From GCA-002282575 sp964646525 (lineage in GTDB: Bacteria > Pseudomonadota > Gammaproteobacteria > Thiomicrospirales > Thiomicrospiraceae), in assembly GCA_964646525.1 (NCBI GenBank), contig CAZYER010000006.1, positions 1 through 53,144 on the forward strand: 53,144 nucleotides of DNA, read 5' to 3'. This document shows, piece after piece, positions 24,512 through 32,370 of the stretch (position 1 is the stretch's first letter; each line of letters begins with the position of its first letter). Position numbers and translations under genes: made by a program. The notes beneath the pieces were generated by a model. That model worked only from the letters and a program-made list of their open reading frames with translations, made no database searches and was not told where the DNA came from.

Positions 24512-24979
24512 TTAACCGCCACAACCACCGATAGTTACTTTAACTTCTGACTTAGCTTTGTATAGCTTGCCACCAGCTTTCACAACAGCAACGACGTCTT
24601 GAGTTTCACCCATTTTCAGACGAACTGAAGTAAAACCAACGCCAGCACCAGAGAATTTAGCAGTACATGCTAAAGGAACTGGGTTTTTCACCGCGAACAC
24701 AGCAATTGATTCAACACCTTTCATCGCTGAAGCGTCAACTTCAACTGGTACAACAGCACCGTTTTCTGCAATTGATGGTGCTTTTAATTTAATGTCTGCA
24801 GAGTCGGCAGCGTTAGCAGCACCGAAAACAGCGGTCATGCCATCATCAACAGTTTTAGTTGCGAATGCTTTTTCATTCCAGGCGGCTAAAACAGTGTTAG
24901 GCGCTAAAATACCAGCGTTAACAGCAACTGCAGTTGCGCCAGTAGCTAGACCAGCTTTTAGGAAAGTTCTGCGTTTCAT
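24512..24979 (-). CDS. soxY: SoxY, sulfur-carrier protein
   Basis: Carries thiosulfate-derived sulfur on its C-terminal cysteine during oxidation. The 155-residue precursor begins with a twin-arginine-type signal (MKRRTFLKAGLATG) and ends with the hallmark GGCGG swinging arm (Cys153). It is the second gene of soxXYZA, 35 bp after soxX, with a GGAG ribosome binding site. Confidence 0.96.
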   Translation of the reverse strand: MKRRTFLKAGLATGATAVAVNAGILAPNTVLAAWNEKAFATKTVDDGMTAVFGAANAADSADIKLKAPSIAENGAVVPVEVDASAMKGVESIAVFAVKNPVPLACTAKFSGAGVGFTSVRLKMGETQDVVAVVKAGGKLYKAKSEVKVTIGGCGG

Positions 24980-25014
24980 GCTTAGGTTTCTCCTTAGCGA
25001 GAGTGGTTATAAAA

Positions 25015-25395
25015 TTAAAGGGTGTACATGAAATCAACAATTTTGTTGATTTCATCGTCAGTTAACACTTTGTGCTTACCGAAAGGCAACATTTGAGATT
25101 CGGGCATCATTTCAACACCTGGCTTACCCCAAAGTTTGTCAAACAGTTTTTGACGGTCAGGATAACGGGCTTGCATGACCATCAAGGGAGGGCCAATTTC
25201 ACCTGGTTCCGTGCCACCAGCAATCATATGACATGCGAGACAATTGCCTTTGGTGTTGGTGAAGGCAAGCTTTTTGCCTTCTTCAACTGTTGAAAGCTTC
25301 TTCTCTTCTGCTGCAGTTGCAACACTTGCTGTTGCCATAATGGTTGTGACCAATAGAGCCTGAGCAAGTTTGCTTACCCACTGAGATTTTACCAT
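25015..25395 (-). CDS. soxX: SoxX, monoheme cytochrome c subunit of SoxAX
   Basis: Accepts electrons during SoxAX-catalysed coupling of thiosulfate to SoxY. The 126-residue precursor has a signal peptide (about residues 1-28), a heme site CLACH (NCLACHMIAGG), and a downstream Met that may be the axial ligand (MMPESQMLPFG). The start has a strong AGGAGG site. It is the first gene of the operon. No soxB or soxCD is present in the window. Confidence 0.93.
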   Translation of the reverse strand: MVKSQWVSKLAQALLVTTIMATASVATAAEEKKLSTVEEGKKLAFTNTKGNCLACHMIAGGTEPGEIGPPLMVMQARYPDRQKLFDKLWGKPGVEMMPESQMLPFGKHKVLTDDEINKIVDFMYTL

Positions 25396-25488
25396 GTTTT
25401 CCTCCTGTTCGGGTTTTTTGCGGGCCAGATACCAAAAGTAGGTTTATTGTGAGCGTTAGCATCTGGTGCTTGGCAATAGATTACCAAC

Positions 25489-25518
25489 AGTGAGAAAAAA
25501 ACGAAAGTTTTTTCACTC
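25489..25518. other. A/T-rich hairpin in the soxX-bepA intergenic region
   Basis: AGTGA plus AAAAAAC on the left and GTTTTTT plus CACT on the right pair around a GAAA loop, with a small bulge. It is in the 181-bp region upstream of soxX, downstream of the bepA stop. It may terminate the bepA transcript or be part of the soxX promoter region. Confidence 0.4.
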
Positions 25519-25576
25519 GATTGTTGATTGGGATGTTTAATGAGTGCATAAAAAAAAATAATATTTGACGAATCTT

Positions 25577-26965
25577 CTACAAGTTTTCACGGGCTTTTTG
25601 CTGGGTTGCTAACCAGGTTTTGAATAGCAAAATATCATTTTTTAATGCGAGTGAGTGGTTGTTTGTTAAGGATTTTTCAGCTCGATCTATTTGTATTTGA
25701 CCCAACTTAAGTGATCCTATGCCAGCATAGGCTTTTGCCATAGCGTAGGCTTCTTGTGCACTGTCGTTACGTTGACTCCAAGCTTGAGCAATGCGTTTCC
25801 AAAACTCCCAACTTTCGTTAAATCTTGAGGTGCTCGGTGTGAGTAGGTCAATTACATTGGATGCTTGCTGCTGTTCGAGTAGTAGATCGGCATAATGTAG
25901 TAAGAGTGCACTGTTGTTTGGGTGCAATTCAATGAGTGATTTCCATGCGGAGGGTTTTAAGTTTTTATCAGCTTGTAATTGAATAATCTCTGACCATAAG
26001 TGATCGGGTAAGGGGTGGCAAAGCGGTGATGCGTTGGGGGTTTTGTTGCTTTGAATGAGTTTGAGATAGCTTTGATAACAGGAGAGCTCATTAGAGAGTT
26101 TGTCATTGCTTTCTGACTTACCGGTTAGCTGTTGAATGCGCAGCTTGGCGAGTGCTAGAGAATTGTCTTGTTGGCGTGCTTGGTAGCTGAGTGTGCGTGC
26201 GCGTGCGCGGCTATCACTCAAGCGTTTACTGCTAACAGGGTGGGTAAGCAGCATTTCGGGGACTTTGCTGTCGTTGCGATAGCGGTTGTAAAGCGTATCG
26301 AAAAAGTCAGCCATCGCATTCGGGTTGTAGCCAGCCGCTGCCAGCACATCAATCCCTGTTCGGTCGGCTTCCCATTCGTGATCCCGAGAGAAGGCAAGCT
26401 GCTGTTGGGCGTTAAGCGCCATGCCACCCATCATAATGCCCATGCCAGCTTGGGGATTTTGACTGCCGACAATCAAAGCACCAACAATACCTCCCAATGT
26501 GGCGAGCATACCTTTTTTGCCTTGATCGAACATGCGAGAGATGTGTTCTTGTTGTACATGCTGAATTTCGTGCGCCATGACTGCGGCAATTTCATCTTCA
26601 TTTTTAGCAGCAAGAATTAAGCCTGTATGTAAGGCAATAATGCCGCCTGGACCTGCAAAGGCATTGATGTTGTTATCTTTGATGAGGTAAAACTGATACT
26701 GGCGATTGCTACGCACATGTCTTAGCAGGCGTTGACCAATGGTGCGTACATAATCATTCAGTTCGGGATCGGTTACCAAGTCGGCTTGGCTGTAGAGCAT
26801 TTCTAGAAAAGCAAGCGAGAGGGTGTCTTCTGCTTGGGTGCTAAAAGTGGCACGGCTAGGACTACCTAACTCGGGTAGGTTAAGTTTTGGTTCTTCTGCA
26901 AGCAGGCTTAAACTGCTTAGGACAAGCAAGCAGAAGCTGAGTGCTTGTCCTAGCAAGGTGTGCAA
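25577..26965 (-). CDS. bepA: BepA-type M48 metalloprotease with C-terminal TPR region
   Basis: A periplasmic zinc protease/chaperone that supports outer-membrane protein and LptD assembly. The product of about 462 residues has a signal peptide (ending SLLAEEP), the zinc motif HEIQH (AVMAHEIQHVQQEHISR), the EADR third-ligand region, and a helical C-terminal half like TPR repeats. The frame opens at 27019 inside dolP; TTG 26965, two bases from the dolP stop, gives a normal signal peptide and coupling with dolP. The exact start is uncertain. It is the last gene of lpoA-yraN-dolP-bepA. Confidence 0.9.
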   Translation of the reverse strand: MHTLLGQALSFCLLVLSSLSLLAEEPKLNLPELGSPSRATFSTQAEDTLSLAFLEMLYSQADLVTDPELNDYVRTIGQRLLRHVRSNRQYQFYLIKDNNINAFAGPGGIIALHTGLILAAKNEDEIAAVMAHEIQHVQQEHISRMFDQGKKGMLATLGGIVGALIVGSQNPQAGMGIMMGGMALNAQQQLAFSRDHEWEADRTGIDVLAAAGYNPNAMADFFDTLYNRYRNDSKVPEMLLTHPVSSKRLSDSRARARTLSYQARQQDNSLALAKLRIQQLTGKSESNDKLSNELSCYQSYLKLIQSNKTPNASPLCHPLPDHLWSEIIQLQADKNLKPSAWKSLIELHPNNSALLLHYADLLLEQQQASNVIDLLTPSTSRFNESWEFWKRIAQAWSQRNDSAQEAYAMAKAYAGIGSLKLGQIQIDRAEKSLTNNHSLALKNDILLFKTWLATQQKARENL

Positions 26966-26966
26966 G

Positions 26967-27554
26967 TTATGCGCCCCAGTTTTCCATGATGCGTACCACA
27001 CGTTTAACGCCGTCAACATCGCGAGTAACGGCCACGGCGATACGCTGTTCTTCAGTAGTCATTAATCCCATTAGGTAAACGCTACCGTTTTCTACCACAA
27101 TGGTCAGATGTTTCGATTTAAAGTCGCGCGTAGTGGCTAGTTTCGTACGTACTTTGCTTGATAAGTAACTGTCTTCTGTAATTTGTGTCAGTGTCAACTC
27201 ACTACCGACTGTTAATTCATTAATGACATTTTTGATGCCGGGAGCGGATTGGGCTGCTTGATGTGCTAGAGCACGAATGTTATCGAAGGGAACTTGACCC
27301 ACCAATAGCACGACTCCGTTATACACGGTAAAACGGATGCGGTTTGGGCTGGCATTCAGTTTTTGTTGAGCAAAAAGTTCGTTAATGCGCTGTGCTGCAG
27401 CATCATCCTGAGCGACTTGTGCCTGTGAGCGACGGTCTTCACTGATGACCATAGCGCCTGCACCCACACCTGCGCCAATGACAACAGGAGCGGCAACACA
27501 GCCAGAAAGCAAGGTGATAGCAGTAAGGCTAATGAGTAGGGGTTTTAATAGCAT
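26967..27554 (-). CDS. dolP: BON-domain outer-membrane lipoprotein DolP
   Basis: A 195-residue lipoprotein with lipobox LLSGC (lipidated Cys19) and two BON domains (about residues 49-118 and 124-192). DolP (YraP) binds anionic phospholipid and supports the outer membrane and Bam complex at division sites. It sits in the conserved lpoA-yraN-dolP order, but without the gmhA/diaA gene that normally lies between yraN and dolP. Confidence 0.92.
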   Translation of the reverse strand: MLLKPLLISLTAITLLSGCVAAPVVIGAGVGAGAMVISEDRRSQAQVAQDDAAAQRINELFAQQKLNASPNRIRFTVYNGVVLLVGQVPFDNIRALAHQAAQSAPGIKNVINELTVGSELTLTQITEDSYLSSKVRTKLATTRDFKSKHLTIVVENGSVYLMGLMTTEEQRIAVAVTRDVDGVKRVVRIMENWGA

Positions 27555-27566
27555 CAGTTAGGTCTC

Positions 27567-27938
27567 CTAGTAAGCTGACGAGGCATCAAAGGCCGAACAA
27601 ATCCATTGCGGCGATTGATGGTTGTTGTCAAATAATACTACATCAAAGCGTAAGTTGCAGTGTTGATACTGTGGATGAGTGAGTAAAAAGTAACGGCTAC
27701 ATTGAATAATTCGTTGCTGTTTTAGTGGTGTAATACTTTCTGCAGCAGAGGCATAACAGGTTTGACTTCGACTGCGTACTTCGACAAAGACGAGTGTTTG
27801 GTCGGCTGTTAAACAAATTAAGTCAATTTCACCTTGTTTGCAACGAAAGTTACGCTGAATGCAATTGAGACCTTGCTGCACTAGGTAGGTAGCGGCTATA
27901 GACTCACTCGCTTGGCCTATGCTAAGCGTGCTGGTCAT
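27567..27938 (-). CDS. yraN: YraN-family (UPF0102) endonuclease-like protein
   Basis: A 123-residue protein with the restriction-endonuclease-like core of the family: Q-G-E-I-D-L-I (CKQGEIDLICL) followed by LVFVEVRSRS, giving the E-D-ExK-like acidic pattern. Function is unknown; some family members act on branched DNA. It overlaps lpoA by 4 bp (ATGA). Confidence 0.92.
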   Translation of the reverse strand: MTSTLSIGQASESIAATYLVQQGLNCIQRNFRCKQGEIDLICLTADQTLVFVEVRSRSQTCYASAAESITPLKQQRIIQCSRYFLLTHPQYQHCNLRFDVVLFDNNHQSPQWICSAFDASSAY

Positions 27939-29230
27939 GGCTGCTTGCGATTGACTAATTGACCATCTTGAATTTGCATCCAGATGAGTTGACGATGTAA
28001 TTGATTGTTTTGGTTTTTCAGCTTGCCAGTTTGCGTGTTGGCTGAATGGGCTATAGGATTGGCCAGTAATTGATAGCTATCCCAGCCGAGCGCTTCAAAT
28101 AGGCTGGTTGGTGCTGGCGTATTGATGAGATAAGGTGGCGTCATTACTGAGACGCCATTGAGTTCAGGCTCATTGAATGGCTCAGTGCTTTTACTGGGTA
28201 GTATTCGACTGGTGGCATAGACAGGCCAGTTAATACGGTAGTAACTTAAACTGGGCATGATCGAACGGAGTTGTTTGGCGTTGCCTAAAAAAATGAGTGC
28301 TTGTACATCTTGACGCGCTTGGGGTGGGCTGTCAGAGAAGTCGCCCTTGACTAAGTTGGTCAGGCGTTTAATTCGATCTTGACTGGATTGAATACCACCT
28401 TCGCGGATAAGCCAATCTCGTAGGTCGGGATTCTGTTTTTCTACGGTTACACTGGTTAGATTAAAGGACAGCGCTTTGGCTTTTTGGTTGAGGTAGGTGA
28501 GCAAACGCTGATCGGCAGTATCATTGCTAGCAACCACCAGAAGTTGACCTTGTTGTGGTTGGAATTGCGTGAGCAGTTGATCTATTTCATCTTCAAGGGG
28601 AAGCCCAATTTGTAATGAGGAGGTTGGGGCGTCGAGTCGATTGAGAAAAATATGGCGATCATTCGTTAGAGATTGAATACTTTGAATGTCGCTTTTGGTT
28701 AAGGGACCAATGATCCAGTCTGGTGTAAAGGCATTGGCTTTTTGCATCAGCGCTTCACCGCTCAGCATATCGTGAAGCAATATGAGTTGTAAATGAGGGT
28801 TGTGTGGCTGGTGTTGATGCGCAGCACGAATGCCTTTTTCAATATCGCGATTGACTTCAACTAGGCTGGGGCGATCAGGAAGGAGAACAACCACTTTTCT
28901 TAAGTTTTTTTGCGCTTGTTTGATGCTTTCTTCATTCACTGCTGGGCTAGCTGATGCCAGTGGTGTTGAGGTTTCATCTGTTGCTATGAGTGTCTTGGTG
29001 TTGTCGGGGACAAGGATGTCAACCACTTTATTGTTTGGTATCAATTGATTCTCTGTTGCGATGGTGGGCTTGGTAGGTGCTGGTACAACAGTTTTAATCG
29101 GTTCATTCTGCGTGGGTTGAACAACAGGGGCTGGTGCTTTAGTTTGGTTGCTGCTACCACAACCTGTTAATGCCAGTGAGAGCGGAAGCAAAATAGCCAA
29201 AAGCTGTGTGTAAGAGAAACGGTTATTCAT
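27935..29230 (-). CDS. lpoA: Short LpoA-type activator of penicillin-binding protein 1A
   Basis: An outer-membrane lipoprotein thought to activate PBP1A from outside the murein. The 431-residue product has a lipobox LTGC (Cys24), a Pro/Thr-rich linker (about 25-100), and a C-terminal periplasmic-binding-protein fold (about 105-430; GPLTKSDI, LQIGLPLEDE, LIFLGNA and the AFE-like ALGWDSY). E. coli LpoA has 678 residues with an extra N-terminal helical TPR domain, which is absent here. It is divergent from rsmI across 37 bp. Confidence 0.9.
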   Translation of the reverse strand: MNNRFSYTQLLAILLPLSLALTGCGSSNQTKAPAPVVQPTQNEPIKTVVPAPTKPTIATENQLIPNNKVVDILVPDNTKTLIATDETSTPLASASPAVNEESIKQAQKNLRKVVVLLPDRPSLVEVNRDIEKGIRAAHQHQPHNPHLQLILLHDMLSGEALMQKANAFTPDWIIGPLTKSDIQSIQSLTNDRHIFLNRLDAPTSSLQIGLPLEDEIDQLLTQFQPQQGQLLVVASNDTADQRLLTYLNQKAKALSFNLTSVTVEKQNPDLRDWLIREGGIQSSQDRIKRLTNLVKGDFSDSPPQARQDVQALIFLGNAKQLRSIMPSLSYYRINWPVYATSRILPSKSTEPFNEPELNGVSVMTPPYLINTPAPTSLFEALGWDSYQLLANPIAHSANTQTGKLKNQNNQLHRQLIWMQIQDGQLVNRKQP

Positions 29231-29267
29231 AATATACTAGCGTCTTAAAAATAAGGGTGAATGAAAC

Positions 29268-30143
29268 GTGCAACAAACAACATGGGTTTTGCCCGGACAA
29301 TTATATATGGTGGCAACGCCAATTGGTAATTTAGCTGATATGGGAGCGCGTGCACAGGCGATATTATCGCAGGTTGATGTGGTTGCGGCTGAGGATACAC
29401 GTCATACAGGGCAGTTGTTGAGTGTGTTGGGGATTCGTAAGCCCATGATAAGTTTGCATGATCATAATGAGCGTGCGCGGTCGCAGGAGGTGGTCACACG
29501 CTTACAAGCTGGGGAGTCGGTGGCTTATGTCAGTGATGCAGGTACACCTGCTATTTCCGATCCTGGGGCTTTGTTGGTACAAGCGGTGTACGCAGCAGGC
29601 TTAACCATTGTGTCTGTGCCTGGCGCTAGCGCGGTGTTGACGGCGATTGCGGGTTCAGGATTGGATGCACGAAATGGATTTAGTTTTTTTGGATTTTTAC
29701 CAACAACGCAGAAGGCTAAGCTAGCATGGCAAAGCGAATTAGCGCAAAGCCATCGGGTGAGTATTTTTTTTGAGGCGCCACATCGCATTATGGATACACT
29801 CGCTTGGTTAGCTGAGGTCTTTCCGCAACGTCAGTTGGTATTAGCTAAGGAGTTAACTAAACTGCATGAGCGTTTTGTACGCGGCTCTTCACAGCAAGTG
29901 TTTGCTGCATTACAGGAGAATCCCGATTGGCAACGCGGTGAGTTTGTGTTGTTGTTGGATGTCGCAGCGGTGGTTGAAAGCGATGAACCCGTAGTATCTT
30001 TGCGTTTGACCGAGTTGCTCTATCCGTTATTAGCCGAGTTGCCCTTATCGCAAGCGGTGAAGTTAGTCTGTAGCATGACGGGTCTGAAAAAGAAGCAGGT
30101 TTATGACTTAGCGCTTCAATGGCAGGCATCTAACCTAGCTTGA
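29268..30143 (+). CDS. rsmI: 16S rRNA 2'-O-methyltransferase RsmI
   Basis: Methylates the ribose of C1402 in 16S rRNA. The 291-residue product carries LYMVATPIGNLADMGARA, DVVAAEDTRHTGQLL and VSDAGTPAISDPG of the family. The start is GTG 29268; an ATG seven bases upstream is out of frame. Its promoter must overlap lpoA, given the 37-bp divergent gap. The order lpoA-rsmI-rnpB-mraZ matches Pseudomonas. Confidence 0.96.
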   Translation: MQQTTWVLPGQLYMVATPIGNLADMGARAQAILSQVDVVAAEDTRHTGQLLSVLGIRKPMISLHDHNERARSQEVVTRLQAGESVAYVSDAGTPAISDPGALLVQAVYAAGLTIVSVPGASAVLTAIAGSGLDARNGFSFFGFLPTTQKAKLAWQSELAQSHRVSIFFEAPHRIMDTLAWLAEVFPQRQLVLAKELTKLHERFVRGSSQQVFAALQENPDWQRGEFVLLLDVAAVVESDEPVVSLRLTELLYPLLAELPLSQAVKLVCSMTGLKKKQVYDLALQWQASNLA

Positions 30144-30180
30144 TGGTGTGGCGAGTATGATTGCTTTGGCACTTTCTTTC

Positions 30181-30209
30181 GTGACTTTGACTCAGTGACC
30201 TGCTAGACT
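30181..30209 (+). promoter_or_regulatory. Probable promoter of rnpB
   Basis: Extended -10 TGC-TAGACT (30201-30209) with a -35-like GTGACT (30181-30186) at 17-bp spacing. The predicted start near 30215 matches the 5' end inferred from helix P1. Confidence 0.5.
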
Positions 30210-30213
30210 GCCT

Positions 30214-30577
30214 GTGAGTGGATTAAACAATCGCTGGCAGGTAACTGCTGGAGGAAAGTCCGGGCTCCATAGGGCAGGATGCTAGGTAACGCCTAGGCAG
30301 CGCGAGCTGACGGAAAGTGCAACAGAGAGCTGAACCGCCGAAGTAACGCAAGTTGCTGGTAAGGGTGAAAAGGTGCGGTAAGAGCGCACCGCAGGACTGG
30401 CAACAGGACTGGCAGGGTAAACCCCATCCGGAGCAAGACCAAATAGGGGAACCATTCATGCTTGCATGAATAGAGATGGTCCATCTCGTTCCTGGGTAGG
30501 TTGCTACAGGTGTTGAGTGATCAACATCGCAGATGAATGATTGTTCACGACAGAACCCGGCTTATCGATCCACTCAA
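30214..30577 (+). ncRNA. rnpB: RNase P RNA (class A)
   Basis: The catalytic RNA that trims 5' leaders from pre-tRNAs. The conserved segments GAGGAAAGTCCGGGCTCC (about 30251-30269) and ACAGAACCCGGCTTATCG (about 30550-30567) are both present. The ends come from helix P1: TGAGTGGAT at 30215 pairs with ATCCACTCA ending near 30576. The internal segments GGTAAGGGTGAAAAGGTGCGG and the CCGAAGTAACGCAA region fit the type-A fold. It lies between rsmI and mraZ as in Pseudomonas. Confidence 0.95.
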
Positions 30578-30580
30578 TTT

Positions 30581-30882
30581 TCTCCATTTTGTGCTGAATC
30601 TTTCTCTTTTTTTGAGCCTTTTGCTCAATTTTTCTTTTTCTTTGTTTCTTTCTTTGTCGGTGTCATATTTGTGATTGCTGTCTTCTTGTGTGTCTTTTGT
30701 TTAAGAAACCACAATCTATTGTGTATTTAGTCTTTCGCGCTAAGTTGTTCATTTTACTTATGAATCTCTAAAAAAATTAATGGAACTTTTTTTATCTATT
30801 TTCAGTTTAGATAGGTTTTTTAACTTATTGAAATGTAAGTTTAATGTTTGTAATAAATTCAAGTTTTATCCGTTTTCTTGCG
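30581..30882 (+). other. AT-rich intergenic region between rnpB and the mraZ promoter
   Basis: About 300 bp without a supportable gene. It holds the rnpB terminator (30612-30633), then pyrimidine-rich and AT-rich DNA. A 65-codon open frame running through the rnpB 3' end has low-complexity Phe/Val content and is not credited. No further structure was recognised. Confidence 0.6.
30612..30633 (+). terminator. Terminator downstream of rnpB
   Basis: TTGAGC (30612-30617) and GCTCAA (30623-30628) form a 6-bp stem with a CTTTT loop, followed by TTTTT, about 35 nt past the RNase P RNA 3' end. Confidence 0.75.
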
Positions 30883-30911
30883 TTGAGAAGTGGTTTTTGC
30901 GTTGGTAAAAT
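30883..30911 (+). promoter_or_regulatory. Sigma70 promoter of the dcw operon (P-mraZ)
   Basis: The -35 TTGAGA (30883-30888) and -10 TAAAAT (30906-30911) are separated by exactly 17 bp. Initiation would be near 30918, leaving a leader of about 24 nt before the mraZ GTG and placing the start inside the MraZ-box array. Confidence 0.75.
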
Positions 30912-30912
30912 A

Positions 30913-30947
30913 TGGGTCAATGTGGTGAAAAGTGGGAATAAGTGGAA
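30913..30947 (+). promoter_or_regulatory. MraZ-box array overlapping the mraZ start
   Basis: Four pentamers at exact 10-bp intervals: TGGGT (30913-30917), TGGTG (30923-30927), TGGGA (30933-30937) and TGGAA (30943-30947). E. coli MraZ binds direct TGGGN repeats with 5-nt spacers, which is the same geometry. The last unit overlaps the GTG start codon at 30942. Autorepression by MraZ is inferred. Confidence 0.75.
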
Positions 30948-31430
30948 AAACAATCGTCCATTACCTTTCGCGGGTTACAGGCGGCGACCTTAGATGATAA
31001 GGGGCGCATGGCAGTACCTAAGCGATTCCGAGAAACCTTGCAACAAGTTTGTCAGGGCGAGGTAGTGTTGACGGTCGATATTCACGATGCCTGCTTGTTA
31101 TTGTACCCGATGGCGGATTGGCAGGCGATTGAAGCTAAGTTGATGGCGATGCCCAATATGGATCCAGCGACACGTCGAGTACAGCGATTGCTCTTAGGTC
31201 ATGCGGTGGAAATGGAGATGGATAGCGCTGGTCGCATTCTTGTGCCTGATTTATTGCGTGACTATGCTCAGATGACCAAGGAAGTGATGTTGGTCGGTCA
31301 GGGTAATAAAATTGAATTTTGGTCTGCTGAAACCTGGCAGCTTCAGCGTCAGGCTTGGATTCAGGCAACGCGTGAAGAGTTGTCGACAGAGCTATCAGCT
31401 AATAGCCCACTGATGGGGTTAAGTTTATAA
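30942..31430 (+). CDS. mraZ: Transcriptional regulator MraZ
   Basis: The first dcw gene, a SpoVT/AbrB-fold DNA-binding protein that represses its own operon. The 162-residue product has two AbrB-like repeats, each with the DxxGR motif (LDDKGRMAVPKRFRE near residue 18 and MDSAGRILVPDLLRD near residue 94). The only usable in-frame start upstream of the conserved FRG is GTG 30942, giving a slightly longer N-terminus (MEKQSSI) than typical. The stop abuts the rsmH start. Confidence 0.95.
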   Translation: MEKQSSITFRGLQAATLDDKGRMAVPKRFRETLQQVCQGEVVLTVDIHDACLLLYPMADWQAIEAKLMAMPNMDPATRRVQRLLLGHAVEMEMDSAGRILVPDLLRDYAQMTKEVMLVGQGNKIEFWSAETWQLQRQAWIQATREELSTELSANSPLMGLSL

Positions 31431-32336
31431 ATGATTTCCCATGAGCATGCTCCCGTCTTGTTTCAAGAATGCTTAGAAGCCTTAGCGATTAAGCCGAATG
31501 GCATTTATGTTGATGGTACTTTTGGTCGAGGTGGGCACAGCGCTGGTATTCTTGCTCACTTAGGTGCGCAGGGACGCCTAGTCGCTTTCGATCAAGATGC
31601 GCAAGCGATTGCTTTTGGTCAAGCCAAGTTTGCTGATGATAAGCGGATTGCCTTTGTTCATGCGAACTTCGCTGAGTTGGCTAGCTGTTTGCATGAGGCG
31701 GTTGATGGTATTTTGTTGGATTTGGGGGTGTCCTCACCGCAGTTAGATAATGCTGATCGGGGCTTTAGTTTTATGCAAAAAGGCCCGCTGGATATGCGCA
31801 TGAATACCACGGCGGGATTGACCTTGGCAGAGAGTTTGGCACAAACCAGTTTAGATGAATTAACTTGGGTGCTTAAAACCTACGGCGAAGAAAAGTTTGC
31901 GCGCCGTATTGCGATGGCTGTCTTAGCAGCACAGCAAGCAGGTTTGTTGCTAGATACCTTGAGCTTGGCGGAAGTGATTGCGCAAGCGCAGCCAGTAAAG
32001 GATAAATATAAACATCCCGCAACGCGTAGTTTTCAGGCGTTGCGGATTTGGGTTAATGATGAGTTGGGTGTGTTGCAGCGGGTATTGTCCGATGCAATAG
32101 ATCAACTCAAGCCAGGCGGGCGACTGGCGGTCATTAGTTTCCATTCATTGGAAGATCGCTTGGTGAAACAGTTTTTTCGCGATCAGTCGCGTGGTCGTTA
32201 TGACGACGCATTGCGACAGGTGGTGACAGAGCCAAGGGTGAAATCTTTAGGCAAGGTTTTTCCAAGCTTGGCAGAAACAGAGCAAAATCCACGTGCACGT
32301 AGTGCCATATTACGTGTCGTGGAACGGTTAATTTAA
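31431..32336 (+). CDS. rsmH: 16S rRNA m4C1402 methyltransferase RsmH (MraW)
   Basis: Methylates N4 of C1402, the same nucleotide whose ribose RsmI modifies. The 301-residue product has EHAPVLFQECLEAL, YVDGTFGRGGHS (SAM motif), ILLDLGVSSPQLD, and the C-terminal VISFHSLEDRLVKQFF. The ATG follows the mraZ stop directly. The next gene is ftsZ, whereas ftsL is expected here in other gammaproteobacteria. Confidence 0.97.
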   Translation: MISHEHAPVLFQECLEALAIKPNGIYVDGTFGRGGHSAGILAHLGAQGRLVAFDQDAQAIAFGQAKFADDKRIAFVHANFAELASCLHEAVDGILLDLGVSSPQLDNADRGFSFMQKGPLDMRMNTTAGLTLAESLAQTSLDELTWVLKTYGEEKFARRIAMAVLAAQQAGLLLDTLSLAEVIAQAQPVKDKYKHPATRSFQALRIWVNDELGVLQRVLSDAIDQLKPGGRLAVISFHSLEDRLVKQFFRDQSRGRYDDALRQVVTEPRVKSLGKVFPSLAETEQNPRARSAILRVVERLI

Positions 32337-32370
32337 CGTCATTGAACAGACAATAACAGAGGTGGTTGTG

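Noticed and set aside
26190..26215. Alternating GTGCGTGCGCG run, considered as a simple repeat or Z-DNA tract
   Set aside because: It is short and explained by Arg/Ala codons in bepA (the RARARTL segment).
26168..26620. A 150-codon plus-strand frame opposite bepA
   Set aside because: The bepA HEIQH protease reads clearly on the other strand. This frame has no start signal or domain.
30533..30730. A 65-codon open frame over the rnpB 3' end and the AT-rich gap
   Set aside because: It overlaps conserved RNase P RNA sequence and its translation is mostly Phe and Val with no family features.
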